64,000 bases of DNA from an uncultured Eubacteriales bacterium (GCA_902778055.1 CACYWL010000008.1:1-64000), one strand, 5' to 3'. Positions 36,422-45,349 are shown, counted from the stretch's first letter. Made by a program: numbers and translations. Notes: generated by a model not told the origin, from the letters alone.

Positions 36422-36486
36422 GGTGTTCTCTCTCCTTCCGCCCCGCGAGGGCACAGCAAACAGCCCTTCGCACAGGAAATCAGTTT

Positions 36487-36515
36487 ATTCTACCCTATCC
36501 ACCCGCAAATTTCAA
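36487..36515 (-). promoter_or_regulatory. Promoter for rplI-dnaB
   Basis: Minus strand TTGAAA (36510-36515), 17-bp spacer, TAGAAT (36487-36492), with a leader of about 60 bases. Confidence 0.6.
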
Positions 36516-36596
36516 CCCCCGGGCAAATCCCGGGGCGGGGGAAAGAATACGTTCAACCGGTTTCCCGCGGAAGGGCCGCGGCAAAATATTCCGTAT

Positions 36597-36630
36597 GGAA
36601 AGGAAGCGGCGCCGGAGGGGCGCCGCTTCC
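36597..36630 (-). terminator. Terminator after the TIM-barrel isomerase gene
   Basis: A perfect 12-bp stem, GGAAGCGGCGCC with GGCGCCGCTTCC, around a five-base loop, followed by TTTCC on the minus strand, eight bases past the stop at 36638. Confidence 0.75.
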
Positions 36631-36637
36631 GCTGTTT

Positions 36638-37495
36638 TCAGCCCAGCAGCGCTCTCAGCGCGCCGCAGGCCGCGTCAAAGGCCTCGTCATTGGAGGCGTA
36701 CACGTAGGTCCCGCCGACGATGCTGCGGTCCCCCTTGCGTTCGAGTCCCTTCAGGCCGTCGAAAACCGCGAGATGGGGCTCCACGGTGACCTCCGCCCCG
36801 CCCTGGGCCAGGAAGGCATCGAGGATCTCCTTCACATGTCCGTCGCCCTTGCCGGCGGGCACCACGCTGCTGTCGGCGAACAGGGCATCCTTGATATGCA
36901 TGTAATCGATCCTGCGGTTCAGCATTTTCCAGGCCTCAAGCGTATCCTGTCCGCACTGGACAAAATTGGCCGGGTCAAAGACGCCGTGCAGCTCGGGCAC
37001 CTCCGTCAGCAGATCCAGGCAGCGGGAAGCCATGTCCCCGTAAATGCCCTTCTCGTTTTCATGGCACAGGGCCACGCCGGAGCCCGCGGCGGTTTCCGCC
37101 ATCCTGTGCAGCCGGTCCATGACCTCGCCGCGGTACAGCGCCGGATCCTTCCCCTGGGGCAGGAAGAAGGAGAACATCCGGATATTCCCCGCGCCCAGAA
37201 CGCGCGCCACCTCCAGGGTGTGCTTCAGCACGTCCAGATGCTTTTCAAAGTCGTCCTTTTCGATGTCGATCTTTCCGATCGGAGAACCCACGGACCAGGT
37301 GATCAGCCCGGCGTCGTCCAGCTTTTTCCGAACCTCCCGGGCCTTTTCCAGGGAGATCGCCGACACGCTTTCTCCGTCCACGTTGCGGATCTCCAGCCCC
37401 TGCAGCCCGTTTCTCTTCATGGCGGCAATCTGCCGGTCGATCTGCGGACTCGCTTCATCCGCGAAGGCAAAAATACGAAGGTCAGCCATTTTCAT
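36638..37495 (-). CDS. Sugar-phosphate isomerase/epimerase-like TIM-barrel protein
   Basis: The 285-residue protein is of the AP-endonuclease-2/xylose-isomerase-like TIM-barrel family (IolE/IolI/hydroxypyruvate-isomerase group). Metal-site residues line up as HENEKGIYGD (about 135), DPANFVQCG (about 170), HIKDAL (about 195) and VEPH (about 235). It probably epimerises or dehydrates a sugar or polyol derivative. It is the last gene of the 36.6-41.6 kb importer operon, 91 bases after the esterase, and a divergent Gfo/Idh dehydrogenase lies at the other end. Together they suggest catabolism of a modified sugar or inositol-like compound. The true substrate is unknown. Confidence 0.82.
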   Translation of the reverse strand: MKMADLRIFAFADEASPQIDRQIAAMKRNGLQGLEIRNVDGESVSAISLEKAREVRKKLDDAGLITWSVGSPIGKIDIEKDDFEKHLDVLKHTLEVARVLGAGNIRMFSFFLPQGKDPALYRGEVMDRLHRMAETAAGSGVALCHENEKGIYGDMASRCLDLLTEVPELHGVFDPANFVQCGQDTLEAWKMLNRRIDYMHIKDALFADSSVVPAGKGDGHVKEILDAFLAQGGAEVTVEPHLAVFDGLKGLERKGDRSIVGGTYVYASNDEAFDAACGALRALLG

Positions 37496-37586
37496 TCATC
37501 TCCATTCGGCGCATGCCGTTGTTGCTTTCTTCTTCTGCATGGATTTTCCGGGGGAGCTCCGTTTCCCGGGTTCCGGAAGGCCTTCC

Positions 37587-38414
37587 TCAGAAATCCAGCC
37601 TTTCCTTTTTCTCCTCCGGCCCCCCGCTTTTCCGCTTTCCGGACATCCATTCCAGCACGGTATACCGGATCTCCTGCTCCCAGAAGTCCCAGGTATGTCC
37701 GCCGGGAGCCGTCCTCCAGGTGTGGGGGATGCCCGCCTCCGTCAGCTGGGCCGAAAAGCGCGCATTGGCCGCCAGCAGGAAGTCCTGCTCCCCGCAGGAC
37801 AGGTAGATCCGGGGCAGGGGCTTCCCCGCCGCCTGCCGGGCTTTGGCCAGATGCAGCGGATCCAGGTCGGTTCCCAGAAGATGCTTCAGGTCGCCGAACA
37901 TCGCCCGGAGATAGGACTCGTCGCCCGCCGGGCCGGCGCCCCCCTCCCCGTTCTGGATGGATTCCAGCAGCAGCGCGGAGGAAAAGGCCAGAATGCCTCC
38001 GAAGGTATCCGCGTATTTCAGGCCCGTGCGCAGCGCGCCGTATCCGCCCATGGAAAAGCCGCCGATCCAGGTATCCTCCCGTCTGCGGGACAGGGGGAAC
38101 ATGGTCCGGGTGGCTTCCACGAGTTCTTCTCCGATCCAGGAGGAATAATTGTTCATATAATCCGGATGATCCAGATAGAAGCCGTTTTCCCCGTCCGGCA
38201 TGACGACGCAGAGATTCCGTTCCTCCGCGTAGCGCTGAATGCAGGAGCTGGTCACCCAGCTGGAGCTGTTTCCGAAGATGCCGTGCAGCAGATACAGGGT
38301 GCGCCAGGGCGCGCCATCCTTTCCGGCGGGATCCGTATCCGCCGGAAGGAAGACGTTGAAATGCACCTTCCGGTTCATTTTCGAAGACTTGTAGTCCACC
38401 TGTAAAAAGGCCAT
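37587..38414 (-). CDS. Alpha/beta-hydrolase esterase (EstA / CE1-like)
   Basis: The start at 38414 (MAFLQVDYKSSKMNRKV) has TAAGGAGG upstream; an in-frame extension into the permease gene is rejected. The 275-residue protein is of the esterase-D/tributyrin-esterase type. The nucleophile lies in GGFSMGGYGALRTGL, the acid in SCGEQDFLL and the catalytic His in GGHTWDFWEQEI, with the oxyanion segment LLHGIFGNSSSW. It lacks a signal peptide, so it acts in the cytosol. It sits 11 bases after a sugar permease, which suggests removal of acyl (acetyl or feruloyl) groups from an imported sugar. Substrate is inferred only. Confidence 0.85.
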   Translation of the reverse strand: MAFLQVDYKSSKMNRKVHFNVFLPADTDPAGKDGAPWRTLYLLHGIFGNSSSWVTSSCIQRYAEERNLCVVMPDGENGFYLDHPDYMNNYSSWIGEELVEATRTMFPLSRRREDTWIGGFSMGGYGALRTGLKYADTFGGILAFSSALLLESIQNGEGGAGPAGDESYLRAMFGDLKHLLGTDLDPLHLAKARQAAGKPLPRIYLSCGEQDFLLAANARFSAQLTEAGIPHTWRTAPGGHTWDFWEQEIRYTVLEWMSGKRKSGGPEEKKERLDF

Positions 38415-38425
38415 GAGAAACCTCC

Positions 38426-39274
38426 TTATCCCTTGATGCCCGAAGAGGCGATGCCTTCCACCAGGCTCTTCTGGAAAATCAGGAAGAGGATGGTCGCGGG
38501 CACAATGGACAGCGTGGACATGGCCAGCGTGGAACCGATGTCCGAGCCGGAGGACGGATCGTTGAACAGCTGCAGCGCCAGGGAAACCGGCCGCATGTAC
38601 GCCCGGTTCACGTACAGCAGGGCGGACAGGTAGTCGTCCCATCTCCAGATGAAGGAGAAGATGGCCGAAGTCACCAGGGCCGGAACAATCAGCGGCAGGA
38701 TAATCCGGAAGAAGGTGACATAGTAGGAGCAGCCGTCAATCTTCGCCGCTTCGTCCAGATCCTTCGGAATGCCGCCGATGAAGTTCATGATCAGGTAGAC
38801 GAAGAAGCCCTGAATCGCGAAGAAGAAGGGCAGGATCATCGGATAGTAGGTGCCGACCCAGTTCAGATGACGGTACCACATGAACTGCGGAATCATCAGG
38901 ATCTGGGCGGGCAGCATCATGGTGGACAGCACCAGGCCGAACAGGATCTTCCTTCCCCTGAATTCCAGCCGCTGCAGCGCGAAGGCCACCAGCGAGGAGG
39001 AAAACAGCGTGCCGAAGGTGGAGGTGATGGCGATGATGAAGGAATTCAGGAAGAAGGTGCCAAAGGTGTATCCCTGGAAGCCCTGCCAGCCCTGAATGTA
39101 GTTCCTCAGCGTCCACTCCGTCGGGATCAGCTGCTTGGAGGTCGGCAGCACCAGGTCCGTCGGCTTGAAGGAGCTGAGCACCATCCACAGCAGGGGGTAA
39201 ATCATGATGAACGCCCCGGCCAGCACGAAGAGGTGATAGAGAATTTCTTTCCACAGTTTGCGTTCGGTTTTCAT
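38426..39274 (-). CDS. Carbohydrate ABC permease, MalG type (unknown sugar)
   Basis: The 282-residue protein has six predicted membrane helices and the MalG-type BPD_transp_1 domain. The EAA loop reads GGIPKDLDEAAKIDGCSYY, with conserved G at the loop end, and the N-terminal region is MIYPLLWMVLSSFKPTDLV. It partners with the permease encoded 14 bases upstream, the binding protein at 40302-41636 and a shared ATPase. There is no dedicated ATPase in this operon. Confidence 0.92.
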   Translation of the reverse strand: MKTERKLWKEILYHLFVLAGAFIMIYPLLWMVLSSFKPTDLVLPTSKQLIPTEWTLRNYIQGWQGFQGYTFGTFFLNSFIIAITSTFGTLFSSSLVAFALQRLEFRGRKILFGLVLSTMMLPAQILMIPQFMWYRHLNWVGTYYPMILPFFFAIQGFFVYLIMNFIGGIPKDLDEAAKIDGCSYYVTFFRIILPLIVPALVTSAIFSFIWRWDDYLSALLYVNRAYMRPVSLALQLFNDPSSGSDIGSTLAMSTLSIVPATILFLIFQKSLVEGIASSGIKG

Positions 39275-39288
39275 CTCTCTCCCCCTCC

Positions 39289-40215
39289 TTACGCGTCATA
39301 GACCCACTTCTTGCGGGTCTTGAACAGCAGCAGCGTCACGACGGAGACGATGATCAGCATGATCCAGGCCAGCGCGGACGCGTAGCCCATCTGGCTCTTG
39401 CCCTGGGCCGGAAATGCCTTGTTGTACTGATAAACCGTATAGAACAGCGTGGAATTCCGGGGTTCCCCGTTGGTTATCAGCTTGGACTGCGTAAAGGCCA
39501 GGAAGGAATTGATCGTCTGCTGCACCAGGTTGAAGAAGATGGTCGGCGTCAGCAGCGGCAGCGTCACCGTCCAGAACCGGCGGAAACCGTTGGCCCCGTC
39601 AATGCTGGCAGCTTCATACAGCTCCATCGGAATCTGCTTCAGGCTGGAAAGGAAAATCAGCATGGAGGATCCGAACTGCCAGACCGTCAGAATGATCAGC
39701 ACCCAGATCGCCGGCCCCTCGCCGAACCAGTTGAAATTCTGCATTCCCGGGAACACGCTGCCGAGAATGGCGTTGATGGTGCCGGTGGATTCAAACATCC
39801 TGCGCCACAGAATGGCGATGGCCACGGATCCGCCGATGATGGAGGGCAGGTAATAGGTGGCGCGGTAGAAGCCCACCGCCCGGCTCTCATGATTCATGAT
39901 CAGTGCGATCACCAGCGCGAAGATCACCTTCAGCGGCGTTCCGATCAGCGCGTAATAAGCCGTCACGCCCAGCGCCTTGGTGAACGTGGCGTCTTTCGTG
40001 AAAATCCGGATATAGTTGTTCAGTCCGATAAACTCCGGCGGATTCACGATGTCATACTTACAGAAGGAATAATACAGGCTCAGCCCCATGGGAATCAGCA
40101 TAAACAGCAGAAACCCGATAATAAAGGGCATGCTGAAGACCAGCCCTGCGGTGGATTCCCGGTTAATCCAGCGGGAGAAACCCGATTCGCTTCTGTCCGG
40201 CGACCGCGTACTCAT
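39289..40215 (-). CDS. Carbohydrate ABC permease, MalF type (unknown sugar)
   Basis: The start at 40215 (MSTRSPDRSESGFSRW) has GTAGGAGG upstream; the longer frame is rejected. The 308-residue protein has six predicted helices and the MalF-like coupling loop (about 190: QIPMELYEAASIDGANGFRRFWTVTLP). It forms the transmembrane pore with the 38426 permease. It lies 86 bases after the binding protein gene and 14 bases before the second permease. Confidence 0.92.
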   Translation of the reverse strand: MSTRSPDRSESGFSRWINRESTAGLVFSMPFIIGFLLFMLIPMGLSLYYSFCKYDIVNPPEFIGLNNYIRIFTKDATFTKALGVTAYYALIGTPLKVIFALVIALIMNHESRAVGFYRATYYLPSIIGGSVAIAILWRRMFESTGTINAILGSVFPGMQNFNWFGEGPAIWVLIILTVWQFGSSMLIFLSSLKQIPMELYEAASIDGANGFRRFWTVTLPLLTPTIFFNLVQQTINSFLAFTQSKLITNGEPRNSTLFYTVYQYNKAFPAQGKSQMGYASALAWIMLIIVSVVTLLLFKTRKKWVYDA

Positions 40216-40301
40216 GTCGTTTTTCCTCCTACGTTCCCATTCAGGAAAGGGGAGCGGTGGAACACCGCCCCCCTCTTCAGATTCTGTATGAAAGGTATGG
40301 A

Positions 40302-41636
40302 TCAATAGTTCTCAGCGATGTCCTTGGCGGAATCCACCAGGTCGGCGCCCATTTCCTCGGCGGTCCTCGTCGGATTCTTCAGCAGCGCGTCGTCCGACAG
40401 CCTCTTCAGCACGTCATCATTCACGGTGCCGGAATAGCTGGGCAGCGGGGGGAAGATGGGAGAGCTGTTCTTTTCCACGATCGCCAGGTAATCCACGGCC
40501 ACGCCGTAGGTGGGATCGATCTTGTTGACCTCCTCCGCGATGGCGGCAGCCACTTCGCTGTTGGCGGGCACACCGCGCTCGGCCTTCAGCAGGATATTGG
40601 CCTGCGGATCGTTGATCAGGTAGTTCAGCACGGCCACGGCCACATCGGGGTTCTTGGCGTCGGTGGTCACGGAGAAGAACTGACCGGGCTTCATGTAGTT
40701 GGACTTCACCGGGTCGGCGCTCGGCCAGGAGCAGATGCCCAGCTCAATGCCGTCGGCGGTCGCCGCGTCCTGGAACGCGTGAATCTGGTTGGAGAAAGCG
40801 ATGGAGCACCAGGTGCGCACGTCGGGGGTGGCGCCGAAGACCATGGGGCTCTGGGCGATGTCGTTCACGTTCACGTTGGCAATCTGGTCGGTGTTGAACA
40901 TCCAGCCTTCCGCCACGCCGGTGAGAATGTTCTGATAGTATCCGGCCGCTTCTTCCGCCGTCAGGCTCAGGCCATCCTTCTGATAGAAGTCAACATGGCC
41001 CAGGCTGCGGGCGTAATAGGTGGGATAGTTCTCGGAGTTGCCCTGTCCGTAGATCACGCCGATGCCCTTCTTTTCGTAGATCTCCTTGGAGATCTCCACG
41101 AACTTGTCCCAGGTCAGGTTGTCCGGAACCTCGATGCCCAGCTCGTCCGTCAGGGTCTTGTTGTACAGCAGCGCAGGCGCGTTCACGCCGGCGCACACGG
41201 CGTAGATGCCGTCGCCGACCTTACCGGTGTCGATGATGCTCTGGGAAATGCCGCTCAGATCCAGCGCGCCGCTTTCCACATAGGGGGTCAGATCCAGCAG
41301 ATCGCCGGCTTCAACCCACTGCTCGATCAGCGCGTAGTCCTGCTGCATCAGATCCGGCAGGGAGCTGTCGGCCGCGTAGGTGCTCATCTTGGACCAGTAG
41401 TTGGACCAGTTTTCAGCCAGCTCGTTGAAGGTCACGTTCGGGAAATTCTCGGTGAAATAGGCCAGAGCTTCATGGGTCGCGGCGTCGCGGACCTGGTTTC
41501 CCCACCAGCCGAAGCCGATTTCCACATTGCCCGCGCCGGCCACATCGAAGTTTCCGACCTTCAGGTCCGCGGCCAGGGCGGAAGTAACGCCCAGCAGCAG
41601 ACACAGGGACAGAAGCAGCGCAACAAATTTCTTCAT
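40302..41636 (-). CDS. Family-1 sugar ABC solute-binding protein (unknown sugar)
   Basis: The 444-residue protein has an ordinary signal peptide ending TSALAAD without a lipobox Cys. The mature part shows the family-1 layout: FGWWGNQVRD at the start, SLPDLMQQDYALIEQWV (about 90), YNKTLTDELGIEVPDNLTWD (about 155), and a C-terminal NPDVAVAVLNYLINDPQA. It binds an oligosaccharide or sugar outside the membrane. It is the first gene of the importer operon and has a strong promoter (41687-41715) with a palindromic operator (41663-41679). AGAGGAGG precedes the start. Confidence 0.92.
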   Translation of the reverse strand: MKKFVALLLSLCLLLGVTSALAADLKVGNFDVAGAGNVEIGFGWWGNQVRDAATHEALAYFTENFPNVTFNELAENWSNYWSKMSTYAADSSLPDLMQQDYALIEQWVEAGDLLDLTPYVESGALDLSGISQSIIDTGKVGDGIYAVCAGVNAPALLYNKTLTDELGIEVPDNLTWDKFVEISKEIYEKKGIGVIYGQGNSENYPTYYARSLGHVDFYQKDGLSLTAEEAAGYYQNILTGVAEGWMFNTDQIANVNVNDIAQSPMVFGATPDVRTWCSIAFSNQIHAFQDAATADGIELGICSWPSADPVKSNYMKPGQFFSVTTDAKNPDVAVAVLNYLINDPQANILLKAERGVPANSEVAAAIAEEVNKIDPTYGVAVDYLAIVEKNSSPIFPPLPSYSGTVNDDVLKRLSDDALLKNPTRTAEEMGADLVDSAKDIAENY

Positions 41637-41662
41637 TCCAGAGTTCCTCCTCTAATTCACTT

Positions 41663-41679
41663 ACGACATTACATGTCGT
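41663..41679. promoter_or_regulatory. Palindromic operator for the 36.6-41.6 kb importer operon
   Basis: ACGACAT, TAC, ATGTCGT: perfect 7-bp arms with a 3-bp spacer, seven bases past the -10 box, so a repressor bound here would block initiation. A related GACATGTC core overlaps the -35 box at 41705-41712. The regulator is not identified. Confidence 0.6.
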
Positions 41680-41686
41680 TTTAAAC

Positions 41687-41715
41687 GTTATAGCATATCA
41701 TTTTCGACATGTCAA
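41687..41715 (-). promoter_or_regulatory. Promoter for the unknown-sugar importer operon
   Basis: Minus strand TTGACA (41710-41715), 17-bp spacer, TATAAC (41687-41692), 51 bases upstream of the ATG at 41636. Confidence 0.85.
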
Positions 41716-41820
41716 CAGACAAAAACGCAATTCCTGTGCCGCTTTTTTTGCCCCGGAGCAAATCCTGAGAAGTCTGAATTGTCTGTGCTTTTTCCTTTCC
41801 CCGCGGGAGGAAACAGACGC

Positions 41821-41848
41821 TTGTATTTTGAGGGGAATCCTGTATAAT
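41821..41848 (+). promoter_or_regulatory. Promoter for the Gfo/Idh gene
   Basis: TTGTAT (41821-41826), 16-bp spacer, perfect TATAAT (41843-41848), about 42 bases before the ATG. Confidence 0.65.
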
Positions 41849-41890
41849 GGGGCCAGAAATCAGCTTCACGGAAAAAGGAGGTTCCACCCC

Positions 41891-43057
41891 ATGTCTGAAA
41901 AAGTAAAACTGGGTATTATCGGCATCGGCAATCAGGGCTCCACCTATGCCCGCCGTCTGGCCAGGGAAAACTGGGTTCCGGACATTCAGCTTGTTGCCAT
42001 CGCGGATATCAATCCGGACCGGATCGCCTGGGCCAGGGAAAACGTGTCGGCGGACATCGCTTATTTTGACGACGCCCTGGCCATGCTGGACAGCGGGCTG
42101 CTGGACGCCTGCGTGGTCTCGGTTCCCCACTACGACCATCCGAAATATGTCATCGAGTGCCTCCGGCGGGGGATTCATGTGCTGTGCGAAAAGCCTGCCG
42201 GAGTCTATACGGAGCAGGTTCGGGAAATGAACGCGGAGGCGGAGAAGCATCCCGAAACCGTGTTCGCGATGATGTTCAATCAGCGGACCAACTGCGTGTA
42301 CCGGAAGATGCGGGAGCTGATCCAGAGCGGCCGGTACGGGCGGGTCCGCCGGGCCAACTGGCTCATCACCAACTGGTACCGCAGCCAGTACTATTACGAC
42401 AGCGGGGACTGGCGGGCCACCTGGAGCGGCGAGGGCGGCGGCGTGCTGCTGAACCAGTGCCCTCATCAGCTGGATCTCTGGCAGTGGATCCTGGGGCTCC
42501 CGAAAAAGGTGCAGTCCTTCATGCATTACGGGCAGTGGCATGACATTGAGGTGGAGGACGATGTGACCACCTATATGGAATATGAGGACGGGCATACCGG
42601 CGTGTTCATCACCTCCACCGGAGATCCTCACGGCACCAACCGCTTCGAGGTGCAGATGGACGGCGCGCAGCTGGTGGTGGAGAATGATAAGCTGTACCTG
42701 ACCGAGCTGGAACAGCTGGAGCAGGACTGGACGAAAACCAATACCCAGCCCTTCGGCAGCGTGCCCGGGAAGGAGATTGTGGTGGAAACCGACGGTCTGA
42801 ATCCCCAGCATCAGGGTGTGTTCGAAGCCTTTGCCGCGGCCATTCTGCGCGGAGAGCCCCTGATCGCGGGCGGCGAGGAAGGGCTGCGGGGGCTGACCCT
42901 GTCCAACGCCATGCACCTGTCCGCCTTCCTTGGGCGGCTGGTGGAAATTCCCTTTGATGAGCATCTGTATTATGAGGAGCTGATGAAGAGAGTGGCTTCC
43001 TCCCGGCGGAAAGCCCCCGCAAAGGCGGTTTTCGCGGGCACGGAGGGCACCTACTGA
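41891..43057 (+). CDS. Gfo/Idh/MocA-family NAD(P)-dependent dehydrogenase
   Basis: The start at 41891 (MSEKVKLGIIGIGNQGST) has AAGGAGG upstream; a frame opening at 41828 is rejected. The 388-residue protein has the Rossmann motif GIGNQG, the conserved active-site EKP (HVLCEKPAGVYTEQV, about 105), and a C-terminal dimer/substrate domain with the conserved GGGVLLNQCPHQLDLW (about 185), whose His is typical. It oxidises a sugar or polyol hydroxyl with NAD(P). It is divergent from the importer operon across 254 bp of shared promoter region. Together with the TIM-barrel protein this suggests a 3-keto-sugar or inositol-type pathway; the substrate is not known. Confidence 0.9.
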   Translation: MSEKVKLGIIGIGNQGSTYARRLARENWVPDIQLVAIADINPDRIAWARENVSADIAYFDDALAMLDSGLLDACVVSVPHYDHPKYVIECLRRGIHVLCEKPAGVYTEQVREMNAEAEKHPETVFAMMFNQRTNCVYRKMRELIQSGRYGRVRRANWLITNWYRSQYYYDSGDWRATWSGEGGGVLLNQCPHQLDLWQWILGLPKKVQSFMHYGQWHDIEVEDDVTTYMEYEDGHTGVFITSTGDPHGTNRFEVQMDGAQLVVENDKLYLTELEQLEQDWTKTNTQPFGSVPGKEIVVETDGLNPQHQGVFEAFAAAILRGEPLIAGGEEGLRGLTLSNAMHLSAFLGRLVEIPFDEHLYYEELMKRVASSRRKAPAKAVFAGTEGTY

Positions 43058-43095
43058 TTCTGATTCCGTTTCCGCTCCCCGGATTATGCACAGAG

Positions 43096-43130
43096 ACCGG
43101 CGGCCTTTCGGCCGCCGGTCCTCTTGTTTG
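43096..43130 (+). terminator. Terminator after the Gfo/Idh gene
   Basis: ACCGGCGGCC with GGCCGCCGGT (10 bp) and a TTTC loop, followed by CCTCTTGTTTGTT, 38 bases past the stop. Confidence 0.7.
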
Positions 43131-43197
43131 TTAGGCCGGGGCCCGGGCCCCGGCGCTTCCCTCTCCCGCGGATCCTGCAGGCCCGCGGAGAAGCTGT

Positions 43198-45120
43198 TCA
43201 CCCCCGGAGAGAATTCTCTCCGGTTTTCTTTTTCTTTTTGGCCTCATACATCTTCAGATCCGCCGCCTGAAGGCAGGCATCCAGATCCATGCCGCTGTCC
43301 GGCTCCCGGATGTACATGCCCATGGACAGCCCCAGCCGGAAGGGCAGCTTTCTTTCCCCGCAGATCCGTTCCAGCTCTTCGCGCACCCGCCCGGCCGGGA
43401 TCTCCTCCCTCACGGGGCCGATGGCAATAAACTCATCCCCGCCGTAGCGCATCAGGTAATCCCCCGGGCGGCTGATCCGCCGCAGCACCTCCGCCGCCGC
43501 GCGGATGGCCGCGTCCCCGCCGTCGTGCCCGTGCCGGTCGTTGATCCCTTTCATGTCGTCGATGTCCAGGAAAAGGAACCGGACCGCCCGGCCGCTTTCC
43601 GTCAGCCGGTCAAACAGCGGGCGGCCGAACCGCGCGATCCCGAAGCGGTTGTTCAGCCCCGTCAGCTGATCCGTCACGTACAGATCGTTCAGCTTCTCGG
43701 TCAGCCGGTTCTGCCGCTGGCGCTGGCGGATGGTCTCCAGCGAGAGCACCAGCTCGTTGACGATGCTCTCATGGAGGTTCATCTCCGCCGCGGCGCATTC
43801 CCCGCGAAGCATCAGCACGCCCACCATGGTCCGCCCGAGGCTCAGCGGATAATACTCGGACAGGCGCGCCCGGGCGGGCAGAATCTCTCTGGGCTTGTGC
43901 TGGGACATTCCCGTGGTCACCACCCGGTATTCCTCATTCCGGGAAACGTGCTCCCTGCTGTCCGCCGTCAGCACGAAGCAGCCGGAGTATTCCCCGCGGG
44001 AGATCCTGTCCTCTTCCTCCTCCGTCGTTCTTCCGTGCAGGCTCCGGTAATATCTTTCGTCCAGGTAGATGCGCAGATCGTCCGCGCCGAAAATGCCGCA
44101 GTATTTTTCCATCGCCTCCATGACGTCCTGCAGCGTCTCCGCGGAGAAAAACGCGCCGGCAATCTTGTCCTGCGTCAAATAGAACTGGCGCAGAAAGCGG
44201 GTCTGCCGGTAGAACTGATCCTTGATCCGGTAAACCTCCGCCTCCGTATCCGCCCGGCAGCCGCAGGTGCCTGTCAGCACGGGCTGCACCCGGTGATAGA
44301 TCACCGGATCGGTCTTCTTTCCCTCCACCATGGCCATGACCGTTTCCATCGCCTGGAAGCCCACGTCCCGGAAGCTCCTGTCGACGGTCGCCAGCCGGGG
44401 TGTGCAGAGGGAGGCGCTGAAAATCCCGTCGTACCCGGTCACCAGAATATCCTCCGGCACGTTCAGCCCCGCCTCTCTCAGCGCGCTGATCGCTCCCAGG
44501 GCCATATCGTCATTGACGCAGACCAGCGCCTCCGGGCGCTTCTCCGCCGCGGCGATCTGCCGGCCGGCCTCCTCTCCCGCATAGGTTTTCCAGTTTCCCT
44601 CCAGGAAGCGGATGTTTTCCTCCGGAATGCCGAAATCCCGGCAGGCATCCTGAAAGCCGAGGCGGCGCTGCCTGGGCTCGCTCTGCTCTCCCTCGTCATA
44701 CTGCTCCGGCCCCTTCAGGAACCAGAGGCTTTTCACGCCGTGGGTCCGGATAAGATGCTCGGTAATCCGGTAGAAGGATTCGTGATCGTTGGACCGGACC
44801 TGGGGCATCTCCCCCAGCGGGACCCCCACGGTCACGGAGGGAATGCCCTTTGCCTTCAGGCGGCGCTCCAGCCTTCTGGCCACGTCCTTGACCACGATCT
44901 GGTGCGTCTGAACGATGGCGCCGTCATACTGATCCAGGTCCGCCAGCTGGTAGATTTCGTACAGGCTGAGATCCTCCAGATCCTCTTCATCAATGCTGAA
45001 GCAGTCGAACACCCGCACGTTCACCTCCGGGTGCAGGCGAAGATAGGCGGAAACGCCGCGCAGCGTCTCCCCCACCAGCTCATAGTTCCAGTCCGTCGTA
45101 AATAAAGCAATCTGCCTCAT
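43198..45120 (-). CDS. Cytosolic LacI-type sugar-binding domain fused to a diguanylate cyclase
   Basis: The 640-residue protein has no signal peptide, membrane helix or HTH. Residues 1-285 are a periplasmic-binding/LacI-type ligand domain (MRQIALFTTDWNYELVGETLRG..., VNDDMALGAISALREAG). Residues about 290-465 are a mixed helical/GAF-like linker with many charged residues. Residues about 475-630 are a GGDEF domain with an intact RYGGDEF active site (about 557) and, five residues ahead, an RPGD allosteric I-site, so feedback inhibition is likely. The protein should make cyclic di-GMP in response to a sugar in the cytosol. It converges with the Gfo/Idh gene and has its own promoter (45193-45221). 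This architecture is known but uncommon, and its output pathway is unknown here. Confidence 0.88.
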   Translation of the reverse strand: MRQIALFTTDWNYELVGETLRGVSAYLRLHPEVNVRVFDCFSIDEEDLEDLSLYEIYQLADLDQYDGAIVQTHQIVVKDVARRLERRLKAKGIPSVTVGVPLGEMPQVRSNDHESFYRITEHLIRTHGVKSLWFLKGPEQYDEGEQSEPRQRRLGFQDACRDFGIPEENIRFLEGNWKTYAGEEAGRQIAAAEKRPEALVCVNDDMALGAISALREAGLNVPEDILVTGYDGIFSASLCTPRLATVDRSFRDVGFQAMETVMAMVEGKKTDPVIYHRVQPVLTGTCGCRADTEAEVYRIKDQFYRQTRFLRQFYLTQDKIAGAFFSAETLQDVMEAMEKYCGIFGADDLRIYLDERYYRSLHGRTTEEEEDRISRGEYSGCFVLTADSREHVSRNEEYRVVTTGMSQHKPREILPARARLSEYYPLSLGRTMVGVLMLRGECAAAEMNLHESIVNELVLSLETIRQRQRQNRLTEKLNDLYVTDQLTGLNNRFGIARFGRPLFDRLTESGRAVRFLFLDIDDMKGINDRHGHDGGDAAIRAAAEVLRRISRPGDYLMRYGGDEFIAIGPVREEIPAGRVREELERICGERKLPFRLGLSMGMYIREPDSGMDLDACLQAADLKMYEAKKKKKTGENSLRG

Positions 45121-45192
45121 GATGAACCCTTTTCTTCTGTATCCGGAAAAACGGATTCCGACGGCCGCCTCCGGAGTATACTCAGTGAAGCT

Positions 45193-45221
45193 ATTATATC
45201 CCGGATGCTCTCCGCAGGCAA
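45193..45221 (-). promoter_or_regulatory. Promoter for the sugar-sensing diguanylate cyclase
   Basis: Minus strand TTGCCT (45216-45221), 17-bp spacer, perfect TATAAT (45193-45198). Confidence 0.6.
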
Positions 45222-45349
45222 CTGCCCGCCGATTTTTTCTTTCCGAATAATAGTGCGCGGTTTTGCCGGATTATTCGTGTTTTTTGTATCCTGCATGTCG
45301 GCCCATTTTTCTTTCTTTTCCTGTTTTTTACCTCTCCTTTCAGTTTTCC

